Source: Chloroflexota bacterium (GTDB lineage Bacteria; Chloroflexota; Dehalococcoidia; SZUA-161; SpSt-899). From it: a DNA stretch of 5,944 bases. Both the position numbers and the translations under genes were made by a program. Below are positions 1 to 4,496 of this stretch, piece by piece (the stretch's first letter is position 1; every line of letters begins with the position of its first letter). Location of the stretch: NCBI GenBank assembly GCA_018725455.1, contig QLUN01000059.1, positions 1 through 5,944 on the forward strand, written 5' to 3'. The notes beneath the pieces are model-generated. The model was not told where the DNA came from, did not search any database, and saw only the letters and a program-made list of their open reading frames with translations.

Positions 1-110
1 TTTACCACCTGATACTCAACGGGGAACGTCTATCCTGGCCGGAGGACAAGGATGTCAAGGTGCGCAGCGGCGACCAACTGGTATTTATGGTCTTCATGGC
101 CGGCGGGTAA
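1..110 (+). CDS. MoaD/ThiS-like sulfur carrier protein, C-terminal part
   Basis: Reading from base 3 gives 35 residues that end in ...SGDQLVFMVFMAGG before TAA at 108-110. The terminal Gly-Gly after a hydrophobic strand is the hallmark of beta-grasp sulfur carriers (MoaD, ThiS and relatives), whose C-terminal glycine is adenylated and thiocarboxylated for sulfur transfer in molybdopterin, thiamine or related pathways. The preceding 'LNGERL' and 'VRSGDQL' segments fit the last strands of this fold. The start and the upstream partner genes lie outside the window, so MoaD, ThiS or another paralogue cannot be told apart. The gene is followed immediately by a heptamer repeat array; no clear terminator is seen. 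Confidence 0.7.
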   Translation, partial: YHLILNGERLSWPEDKDVKVRSGDQLVFMVFMAGG

Positions 111-115
111 GAACA

Positions 116-192
116 AGCGCTCAGCCATCAGCGCTCAGTGAACGGTAAAGGGGTTAGGGGTTAGATGTTATCCCTTATCTCTTATCCCTAGA
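116..192. repeat. Degenerate heptanucleotide array behind the sulfur-carrier gene
   Basis: The stretch can be cut into eleven 7-base units without gaps. AGCGCTCAG recurs at 116-124 and 130-138, exactly 14 bases (two heptads) apart. GGGTTAG occurs twice at 151-164. Then come ATGTTAT, CCCTTAT and CTCTTAT. The G-rich GGGGTTA units (150-163) and the C-rich CCCTTA units (172-190) are roughly complementary, so the two halves resemble inverted arms. No coding sense is apparent. This is the first of several arrays in the window with a 7-base period. Confidence 0.7.
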
Positions 193-212
193 GATTGTGC
201 CTCTGCCCGGTG

Positions 213-241
213 TTGCTTCTATCCCCGCCATGTGGTATACT
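213..241 (+). promoter_or_regulatory. Promoter of the tRNA-Glu gene
   Basis: A -35 box TTGCTT (213-218) is separated by 17 bases from a -10 box TATACT (236-241). The -10 is preceded by TGG, giving an extended -10 TG at 233-234. Transcription would start near 248, leaving a leader of roughly 37 bases before the tRNA. The site is a sigma-70-type match by eye; no experimental support is available. Confidence 0.65.
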
Positions 242-284
242 TTTCCTTGTTGCACTTGGAGATTTACTTCTGGGGGTAACTCGG

Positions 285-360
285 GCCTCCATCGTCTAGT
301 GGACCAGGACAGCGGCCTTTCAAGCCGCAAACAGGGATTCGAATTCCCTTGGAGGCACCA
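285..360 (+). tRNA. tRNA-Glu (anticodon UUC)
   Basis: A complete 76-base cloverleaf can be folded. The acceptor stem GCCTCCA (285-291) pairs with TGGAGGC (350-356). The anticodon stem GCGGC (312-316) pairs with GCCGC (324-328) around the loop CTTTCAA, with anticodon TTC at 319-321. The T stem AGGGA (333-337) pairs with TCCCT (345-349) around TTCGAAT. The discriminator is A357 and the CCA end is encoded at 358-360. UUC reads both glutamate codons GAA and GAG. It has its own upstream promoter, and a GAGTCGA/GAGTCAA heptamer pair begins five bases after the CCA. Confidence 0.97.
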
Positions 361-364
361 AAAC

Positions 365-378
365 GAGTCGAGAGTCAA
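365..378. repeat. Two GAGTCGA-type heptamers just behind tRNA-Glu
   Basis: GAGTCGA (365-371) is followed by GAGTCAA (372-378). The same heptamer is repeated five times inside the glycosylase ORF (4504-4538) and, on the opposite strand, many times between fabK and fabD (2529-2661), so this is a short member of the same family. Confidence 0.7.
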
Positions 379-581
379 GCCCATGTTCCATTTTCGGGGT
401 CTGGCCATATCTGGCAATACATGACTACACTCCTGATTTACCGCCGACTGAGAGACAATTTTGTATCTGTTTTGAGATGATCCCAATTTATGCATCTAGC
501 TTCATTTTCGTGTTATTTTCACGATGACTCAGATACTTCGTGCATTATCTGGGATGATTGTAGTCAGTAGGCTGGAACATG

Positions 582-602
582 GGGTCAAGGGTCGAGAATC
601 GA
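582..602. repeat. Three GGGTCGA-type heptamers
   Basis: GGGTCAA (582-588), GGGTCGA (589-595) and GAATCGA (596-602) are consecutive 7-base units, variants of the GAGTCGA heptamer found at 365 and 4504. Confidence 0.65.
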
Positions 603-628
603 GCACGGTGAGTAGGTTGAGTCACCTA

Positions 629-692
629 AACACGATTTACACAAATACAGAAAATTATTCGTGTCATTTGCTAATTCGTGTTCTTCGTGTCA
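629..692. repeat. Long imperfect hairpin built from TTCGTGT-type repeats
   Basis: The left arm 629-649 contains AACACGATTTACACAAATAC. The right arm 662-682 ends in ATTTGCTAATTCGTGTT, and a further TTCGTGTCAT follows at 684-693. The arms pair as 7 bp (629-635 with 676-682), a mismatch, 3 bp (637-639 with 672-674), a small internal loop, then 5 bp (642-646 with 666-670), with about three more pairs if C665 bulges. No U-tract follows, so it does not look like a classic intrinsic terminator. It ends about 55 bases before the -35 box of the yceD promoter. Confidence 0.6.
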
Positions 693-701
693 TCCTTTCA
701 C

Positions 702-722
702 CAATCACCAGTCACCAGTCAC
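702..722. repeat. Three CAGTCAC-type heptamers
   Basis: CAATCAC (702-708), CAGTCAC (709-715) and CAGTCAC (716-722) are perfectly in register and end 16 bases upstream of the yceD -35 box. Confidence 0.7.
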
Positions 723-738
723 TAAACGGAGCCAGGGC

Positions 739-768
739 TTGACAAGAGGCGAGCCTTGCATTTAGAAT
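739..768 (+). promoter_or_regulatory. Promoter of the yceD-rpmF-fab operon
   Basis: A perfect -35 hexamer TTGACA (739-744) is followed after 18 bases by TAGAAT (763-768), one mismatch from TATAAT. Transcription would begin near 775, leaving a short leader of about 15 bases before the GTG at 791, with a G-run (781-786) as the likely ribosome binding site. No equally good promoter was found in the later gene junctions, which supports transcription of yceD through the glycosylase gene as one unit. Confidence 0.75.
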
Positions 769-790
769 AGATAAACCTGCGGGGGGTCTT

Positions 791-1246
791 GTGCAAATTA
801 ATGTCGCTCAGCAACTTAAGAGCCCTTTGGGTGATATCCGTTACTACTCTATTGATGAAACCAGCAGGGAAGGTTCCCGCATACGAGGGGAGGTAAAGTT
901 AGTCCGTACTAACCGCAGTATTCTGGTCACCGGGCAATTGAGAACTGTGATCGAGAGCACCTGCAGTCGCTGCCTGGAGGCATTCGAATGCCCATTGGAA
1001 TTTGAAATGGAGGAAGAGTACTTTCCGACAAGCGACATACTAAGTGGACTGGCAGTCCCGGTATCGGAGGAGGTGGATGATTTTATCATCGGCGGTGATC
1101 ATATCCTCGACCTGAATGAAGCCGTGCGGCAGAACATTCTTATCGGCCTTCCCTCAAAGCCTCTTTGTCAGGTAGGGTGTGCGGGATTATGTCAGAAATG
1201 TGGCTATAATCTAAATTATGGTCTCTGCCATTGTTTAGGCTATTAG
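791..1246 (+). CDS. yceD: YceD/DUF177 family 23S rRNA accumulation protein
   Basis: The 151-residue product has the DUF177 layout: an N-terminal beta-rich part, a CSRCL pair (Cys58, Cys61), an acidic middle segment (EMEEEY, about 72-77), the 'DLNEAVRQNILIGLP' stretch (107-121), and a C-terminal cysteine cluster (Cys126, 130, 134, 137, 146, 148) in CQVGCAGLCQKCGYNLN. In this family the cysteine pairs probably bind a metal; E. coli YceD is needed for normal 23S rRNA levels. The start is GTG 791 with the G-run 781-786 upstream. The gene directly precedes rpmF, the standard neighbourhood for this family. The stop codon lies inside a 7-bp hairpin (1243-1261). Confidence 0.9.
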   Translation: MQINVAQQLKSPLGDIRYYSIDETSREGSRIRGEVKLVRTNRSILVTGQLRTVIESTCSRCLEAFECPLEFEMEEEYFPTSDILSGLAVPVSEEVDDFIIGGDHILDLNEAVRQNILIGLPSKPLCQVGCAGLCQKCGYNLNYGLCHCLGY

Positions 1247-1279
1247 GCTCCTTCAGCCTAACGGCCTTCAGTCTAATGG
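1243..1279 (+). repeat. Hairpin over the yceD stop codon plus a 15-base tandem repeat
   Basis: TTAGGCT (1243-1249) and AGCCTAA (1255-1261) form a perfect 7-bp stem with a CCTTC loop, so the TAG stop (1244-1246) sits in the stem. The right arm lies within a 15-base tandem pair, 1250-1264 and 1265-1279, differing at two positions (C/T changes). No U-tract follows, so this is more likely a structured spacer or processing site than a terminator. Confidence 0.6.
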
Positions 1280-1297
1280 TCTGGAGGTTAACCAATC

Positions 1298-1486
1298 ATG
1301 GCTGTACCTAAGAGGAAGACATCAAAGAACCGTCAGTCTACCAGGCAAAGTCACCAGGGATATTCCCTTCCCAGTCTATCTCTTTGCCCGCAATGTCGCA
1401 AACCCAAACCTCCTCACCAGGTGTGTCCTGCGTGTGGAAGCTATCGCGGGAGGGAAGTGTATCCGGTTAAAAAAACCAAGAAATAG
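1298..1486 (+). CDS. rpmF: 50S ribosomal protein L32
   Basis: This 62-residue protein begins MAVPKRKTSK, the conserved L32 N-terminus. A basic stretch follows, then a zinc-ribbon with Cys30-x2-Cys33 and Cys43-x2-Cys46 (CPQC ... CPAC) and a lysine-rich tail. L32 is a small protein of the large ribosomal subunit; the four-cysteine form is the zinc-binding type. A strong Shine-Dalgarno GGAGG (1283-1287) lies ten bases before ATG. It follows yceD at about 50 bases, the usual pairing. In many bacteria plsX and fabH come next; here fabK does. Confidence 0.96.
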   Translation: MAVPKRKTSKNRQSTRQSHQGYSLPSLSLCPQCRKPKPPHQVCPACGSYRGREVYPVKKTKK

Positions 1487-1495
1487 CCATTGATA

Positions 1496-1545
1496 GGTTT
1501 ACGGTTCATGGTTGGGCTGGGAGGGGAACCACTGAATCGTGAACC
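1496..1545 (+). repeat. 18-bp hairpin of inverted heptamer arms with a G-rich loop before fabK
   Basis: Left arm units GGTTTAC, GGTTCAT and GGTT (1497-1513) pair with AACCACTGAATCGTGAACC (1527-1545). The fold is 18 base pairs with one bulged C1532 and two G-U pairs. The 13-base loop (1514-1526) contains GGGAGGGG, a Shine-Dalgarno-like run, and a possible GTG start (1539) lies inside the right stem. The right arm continues as heptamers to about 1560. It resembles a translational control hairpin, or simply a member of the heptamer repeat family. Confidence 0.65.
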
Positions 1546-1565
1546 CTGGAACTTTGAACCCGCAG

Positions 1566-2549
1566 ATGAAGACCATCCTGTGTGATCTTCTCGGCATCGA
1601 ATATCCTGTCATCCAGGGAGGGATGGCCTGGCTGGGCACCTGGGAGCTTTCGTCCGCCGTTTCCAGAGCGGGCGGGCTGGGCCTCATTGGGGCAGGTAAT
1701 GCCCCGCCTGAATGGGTGCGGGAGCAGATTCGTCGTATTAGAGAGCAAACCGAAAAGCCCTTCGGGGTAAATATTATGCTGCTGTCTCCGTATCTTGCAG
1801 AGGTCATTGCCGTCATATTGGACGAGAAGGTGCCCATTGTGTCCACCGGTGGAGGCAACCCGGGGGCCTATATCCGCAGATTCAAAGAGGCCGGCATGAA
1901 GGTGATCCCGGTGGTCTCCAGCGTTGCTCTGGCCCGGCGGCTGGAGCGAGCAGGGGCCGATGCTCTAGTAGCCGAGGGGATGGAATCGGGGGGGCATATC
2001 GGCGATACCACCACGATGACACTGGTTCCTCAGATAGTTGATTCTGTGAATATCCCGGTGATCGCCGCCGGTGGGATTGGTGATGGAAGGGGCATGGCAG
2101 CGGCACTGGCTCTGGGAGCGCAGGGAATTCAGATGGGCACGCGCTTCATCTGCTCTACAGAATGTGTCGCCCATCCTCAATTCAAGGAGGCCATCCTAAA
2201 GGCTCACGATAGAGCCACAGTGGTTACCGGAGAATCCACCGGGCATCCCGTGAGGGTGATCAAAAACCGGCTGGCCCGTCAGTTCCTGGCGATGGAAAAA
2301 GATGGAGCATCCCGTGAAGAGCTGGAACGTTTCGGAGAGGGCAAGCTGCAGATAGGAGTGATTCAGGGGGATTTGGAGAATGGGTCTCTGATGAGCGGAC
2401 AGATTGCGGGACTGATAGGATCGATAAAGCCGGTTCGCTCCATCATAGAGGACACGGTAGCCGAGGCGGAATCGATAGTGAAGCGTCTTGCCCGCCTCGG
2501 GAGCAGTCGGCAGTCACGGGGGTGTGGAACTCTCGACTCTCGACTCTAG
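1566..2549 (+). CDS. fabK: Enoyl-[acyl-carrier-protein] reductase II (FMN-dependent)
   Basis: FabK reduces trans-2-enoyl-ACP with NAD(P)H and FMN, the last step of each fatty acid elongation round, and is the triclosan-insensitive alternative to FabI. From ATG 1566 the 327-residue protein starts MKTILCDLLGIEYPVIQGGMAW, closely resembling Streptococcus pneumoniae FabK (about 324 residues). Visible motifs are GGLGLIGAGNAP (37-47), KPFGVNIML (64-72), GMESGGHIG with His144 at the position of the known catalytic His144, and the phosphate-binding stretches AAGGIGDG (167-174) and QMGTRF (189-194). An in-frame GTG at 1539 would add nine residues (MNPGTLNPQ), but these are heptamer repeat and the His numbering favours ATG 1566. 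No strong ribosome binding site stands before that ATG. The last 15 or so residues (SSRQSRGCGTLDSRL) and the TAG stop come from repeat DNA. Confidence 0.95.
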   Translation: MKTILCDLLGIEYPVIQGGMAWLGTWELSSAVSRAGGLGLIGAGNAPPEWVREQIRRIREQTEKPFGVNIMLLSPYLAEVIAVILDEKVPIVSTGGGNPGAYIRRFKEAGMKVIPVVSSVALARRLERAGADALVAEGMESGGHIGDTTTMTLVPQIVDSVNIPVIAAGGIGDGRGMAAALALGAQGIQMGTRFICSTECVAHPQFKEAILKAHDRATVVTGESTGHPVRVIKNRLARQFLAMEKDGASREELERFGEGKLQIGVIQGDLENGSLMSGQIAGLIGSIKPVRSIIEDTVAEAESIVKRLARLGSSRQSRGCGTLDSRL

Positions 2550-2661
2550 ACTCTCGACTATCGACTATCGACTATCGACTAAGGGGGTGGGGGACTATCG
2601 ACTCTAGACTCTAGACTAAGGGGGTGGGGAACTCTTGACTCTTGACTCTCGACTCTCGACT
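2529..2661. repeat. ACTCTCG heptamer array spanning the fabK-fabD junction
   Basis: Fourteen complete 7-base units plus partial ones are in perfect register: seven at 2529-2577, three at 2594-2614 and four at 2631-2658. The units are ACTCTCG, ACTCTAG, ACTATCG and ACTCTTG. The three blocks are separated by two near-identical G-rich spacers, AAGGGGGTGGGGG (2581-2593) and AAGGGGGTGGGGA (2618-2630). The unit is the reverse complement of the GAGTCGA heptamers at 365 and 4504. The array contains the end of fabK and the start of fabD. Confidence 0.95.
2618..2626 (+). promoter_or_regulatory. Repeat-derived ribosome binding site of fabD
   Basis: AAGGGGGTG differs from the full Shine-Dalgarno complement AAGGAGGTG at one base, which can still pair as G-U. 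It ends eight bases before TTG 2635. A copy of the same motif lies at 2581-2589 in the previous spacer, so the site belongs to the repeat itself. Its position decides the fabD start. Confidence 0.6.
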
Positions 2662-3618
2662 GGTAAGGTCGCCTTTGTCTTTCCCGGTCAGGGGTCTCAG
2701 GTGGTGGGTATGGGGCGTGATCTATTTCAGGCATCGCCCCGGGCACGGCAAGTCTTCGAAGAGGCTGATGAAACACTCGGTTTTTCACTTTCCAGACTCT
2801 GTTTTGGTGGCCCGGAGGACAAACTGCGTCAGACCGTGAATACCCAGCCCGCCGTTATGACCGCCAGCCTGGCCTGCCTCAGAGCTGCATTCGGAGACAG
2901 AAATGGCATTCAGCCAGACGCTTATCCGCTATTTGTCGCCGGACACAGCCTGGGCGAGTACACCGCCTTGGTGGCTGCCGGGGTGATGAGCTTCTCTGAT
3001 GGCATACGTCTGGTCCAGGAGCGCGCTCGTCTGATGCAGGAGGCTGGGGAGAAACGCCCCGGTGGGATGGCTGCCATTATCGCCCTCGATCTGATCTCTC
3101 TGGAGGAGGTTTGTCAGGAGACCGGCACTGAAATTGCAAATATGAACTCCCCCGAACAAACTGTTATCAGCGGCACGAGCACAGGCTTGGCCTGGGCTAT
3201 GGACATGGCTAAGGCTAGAGGTGCAAGGAGAGTTATCCGGCTGGACGTCAGTGGTGGGTTCCATTCCTTTCTGATGCAGTCTGCTGCTGAAGGTTTGGCC
3301 AGAGCAGTCTCGCAATTTAATTTCTCCCATCCTCTGGTTCCAATCGTTGCCAACACTACTGCCCACCCCGCATCCACCGCGGTAGAGGTAAAAAGTGGGA
3401 TTCTGCGACAGATGTGTGGTTGCGTCCGCTGGCAATCCTCTATCGAGTATATGATCGATGCCGGAGTCTCGACCTTTGTCGAGATCGGCCCCGGTCGGGT
3501 ACTCACCGGGCTGATCAAGAGAATCAGCAAGGATGTCGAGGTGCTCAACATCAGCGATGTGGACTCCCTTTCGCAGTTCTCAGGGATCAGGGATCAGGGA
3601 TCAGCCCCGTCCCCTTGA
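2635..3618 (+). CDS. fabD: Malonyl-CoA:ACP transacylase
   Basis: FabD moves malonyl from CoA to the ACP phosphopantetheine arm, supplying the two-carbon donor for fatty acid synthesis. The 327-residue product shows FPGQGSQ (16-22), the nucleophile elbow GHSLGEY with catalytic Ser105, a conserved Arg in VQERARLMQEA (about 127-137), the active-site His210 in GGFHS, Gln259 in the LRQM...VRW segment, and EIGPGRVL (283-290). The only start that keeps the whole domain is TTG 2635, which lies inside the heptamer array; an in-frame TAA at 2617-2619 rules out anything further upstream. The first nine residues (MTLDSRLST) and the last dozen (SGIRDQGSAPSP) are encoded by heptamer repeats, so the conserved domain is flanked by repeat-derived tails on both sides. 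Its partner gene acpP lies downstream. Confidence 0.94.
   Translation: MTLDSRLSTGKVAFVFPGQGSQVVGMGRDLFQASPRARQVFEEADETLGFSLSRLCFGGPEDKLRQTVNTQPAVMTASLACLRAAFGDRNGIQPDAYPLFVAGHSLGEYTALVAAGVMSFSDGIRLVQERARLMQEAGEKRPGGMAAIIALDLISLEEVCQETGTEIANMNSPEQTVISGTSTGLAWAMDMAKARGARRVIRLDVSGGFHSFLMQSAAEGLARAVSQFNFSHPLVPIVANTTAHPASTAVEVKSGILRQMCGCVRWQSSIEYMIDAGVSTFVEIGPGRVLTGLIKRISKDVEVLNISDVDSLSQFSGIRDQGSAPSP
3574..3604. repeat. CAGGGAT heptamer array at the 3' end of fabD
   Basis: CAGTTCT (3574-3580) is followed by three perfect CAGGGAT units (3581-3601) and a partial CAG. The array is translated as the C-terminal tail of FabD. Its heptamer differs from those of the other junctions while keeping the same period. 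Confidence 0.85.
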
Positions 3619-3643
3619 CCCCTGTCAACTGACCACTGACAAC
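3615..3643. repeat. CTGACAA-type heptamers between fabD and nusB
   Basis: TTGACCC (3615-3621), CTGTCAA (3622-3628), CTGACCA (3629-3635) and CTGACAA (3636-3642) are consecutive 7-base units. They include the TGA stop of fabD (3616-3618) and fill the 31-base gap to the nusB ATG. Confidence 0.75.
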
Positions 3644-3649
3644 CGAATT

Positions 3650-4063
3650 ATGACAGGCATTCGACGGAAGGCCCGCATAATCGCTTTGCAAGCTCTATAC
3701 GAGTTCGATTGTGCCGGGCATGCCCCGGTCTCTTCTGCCGCGCGGCTCATCCGCGAGAGACCCCTTCCCGAGGATGCTGCCTCGTTTGCCCATGAACTGG
3801 TGAACGGGGTCCTAGAAAATAGAGAGGGACTTGATGCCCAGATACAGAGATTCGCCCCCACCTTCCCGGTGGAACAGCTCTCGCTGGTAGACAGGACAAT
3901 ATTGCGAATAGCTATCTACGAGATAATGTTCGGTGGCAAAGTGCCGCTCAAAGTAGCTATAAATGAGGCCGTGGAACTGGCAAAGACCTTCGGCAACGAG
4001 AATTCCTCTAAATTTGTCAATGGAGTTTTGGGCTCGGTTAGCACCATGGTGCTTAAGAGTTGA
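3650..4063 (+). CDS. nusB: Transcription antitermination factor NusB
   Basis: NusB binds boxA RNA together with S10 (NusE) and keeps RNA polymerase processive on rRNA operons. The 137-residue product is all-helical with family signatures: RRKARIIALQALYE (5-18), VDRTILRIAIYEI (80-92) and VAINEAVELAKTFG.E.SSKFVNGVLG (102-128). The length is typical for the family. ATG 3650 gives the normal N-terminus, but no Shine-Dalgarno is visible before it. The frame stays open upstream to an ATG at 3533 inside fabD, and that extension would be mostly repeat-encoded. Translation may depend on coupling to fabD, whose stop lies 31 bases upstream. Its presence inside a fatty acid cluster is uncommon. Confidence 0.93.
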   Translation: MTGIRRKARIIALQALYEFDCAGHAPVSSAARLIRERPLPEDAASFAHELVNGVLENREGLDAQIQRFAPTFPVEQLSLVDRTILRIAIYEIMFGGKVPLKVAINEAVELAKTFGNENSSKFVNGVLGSVSTMVLKS

Positions 4064-4087
4064 ATTTCGTGCTATCATTATCCTTGT

Positions 4088-4112
4088 AGCATAGGATTTT
4101 CAATCCTCTGCT
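4088..4112 (+). other. Hairpin downstream of nusB
   Basis: AGCA (4088-4091) and AGGATT (4093-4098) pair with AATCCT (4102-4107) and TGCT (4109-4112) around a TTC loop: ten base pairs with one T-C mismatch. It lies 25 bases after the nusB stop. It is followed by an A-rich, not T-rich, strand, so an intrinsic terminator is doubtful; it may be an mRNA processing or stability stem before acpP. Confidence 0.5.
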
Positions 4113-4187
4113 GAATTAAAAATGAAAAGTGTAAAATTAAAAATTAAGGTGAAAAGAGAAATTCCACAATTTTGAATTTTCAATTTG
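4113..4187. repeat. A/T-rich inverted heptamer arrays upstream of acpP
   Basis: The left arm has 7-base units GAATTAA, AAATGAA, AAGTGTA, AAATTAA, AAATTAA and GGTGAAA (4113-4154). The right arm has CAATTTT, GAATTTT and CAATTTG (4167-4187). Bases 4134-4149 pair with 4171-4186, leaving mismatches at 4139/4181 and 4146/4174 and ending in two G-U pairs. It is the A/T version of the inverted-arm layout seen before fabK. Confidence 0.7.
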
Positions 4188-4222
4188 CCGAGCGTAGCAA
4201 GGCTTATCTCGTAAACTTAACC

Positions 4223-4230
4223 GGGAGGAG
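4223..4230 (+). promoter_or_regulatory. Strong ribosome binding site of acpP
   Basis: GGGAGGAG lies five bases before ATG 4236. It is the clearest Shine-Dalgarno in the fatty acid part of the cluster, in keeping with the high expression usual for ACP. Confidence 0.75.
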
Positions 4231-4235
4231 AAGAT

Positions 4236-4496
4236 ATGGCCACAGTTTTCGAGCGAGTCAAGAAAGTCGTCGTGGAGCAACTCGGTGTCGAAGAGGAAGA
4301 AGTAACACCTGAGGCTTTATTCACCGACGATCTGAATGCGGATTCTCTGGATTTAGTGGGGCTGGTGATGGCGTTTGAGGAGGAATTCGGCGGTAGCACC
4401 GGCCCACTGAAGATACCGGATGAGGACGCTGAGAAATTACTAACCGTAAGGGATGTGATTGATTACCTGAAAGAACGCGGGGTCGAGGATGATTGA
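4236..4496 (+). CDS. acpP: Acyl carrier protein
   Basis: ACP carries growing acyl chains on a 4'-phosphopantetheine arm and is the substrate of FabD and FabK encoded upstream. The 86-residue acidic protein has helix I (MATVFERVKKVVVEQLGV), the attachment motif NADSLDL with Ser37, and the recognition helix II VGLVMAFEEEFG. The C-terminal part includes IPDEDAEKLLTVRDVIDYL. Between FG (51-52) and IPD (60-62) it has GSTGPLK, about five residues longer than the usual FGIEIPDE loop. It is preceded by 172 non-coding bases with repeats and a strong ribosome binding site, and its stop overlaps the next ATG by eight bases. Confidence 0.95.
   Translation: MATVFERVKKVVVEQLGVEEEEVTPEALFTDDLNADSLDLVGLVMAFEEEFGGSTGPLKIPDEDAEKLLTVRDVIDYLKERGVEDD

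Larger units (their letters stand above)
379..738. other. Gene-free region between tRNA-Glu and yceD
   Basis: No open frame here has a ribosome binding site or protein-like composition. What can be seen is a small hairpin TCGTG (508-512)/CACGA (520-524) and three clusters of 7-base repeats described separately (582-602, 629-692, 702-722). The stretch 379-500 shows nothing recognisable. The last part leads into the yceD promoter. Confidence 0.6.

Noticed and set aside
150..190. Telomere-like GGGGTTA repeats
   Set aside because: There are only two true copies followed by diverged units inside a chromosomal gene junction; they fit the general heptamer family better.
175..495. 106-residue open frame on the minus strand
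   Set aside because: It runs across the tRNA-Glu gene and repeat DNA, and its protein has no recognisable motif.
524..742. 72-residue open frame on the plus strand before yceD
   Set aside because: It is largely made of heptamer repeats and the 629-692 hairpin, has no ribosome binding site, and ends in the promoter.
2529..2661. CRISPR array
   Set aside because: Units are only seven bases and directly tandem, with no unique spacers of CRISPR length and no cas genes nearby.
2929..3435. 168-residue open frame on the minus strand
   Set aside because: It is antisense to the conserved core of fabD; the forward frame carries the transacylase motifs.
4088..4112. Intrinsic terminator after nusB
   Set aside because: The stem is reasonable but is followed by an A-rich rather than a T-rich run on the coding strand.
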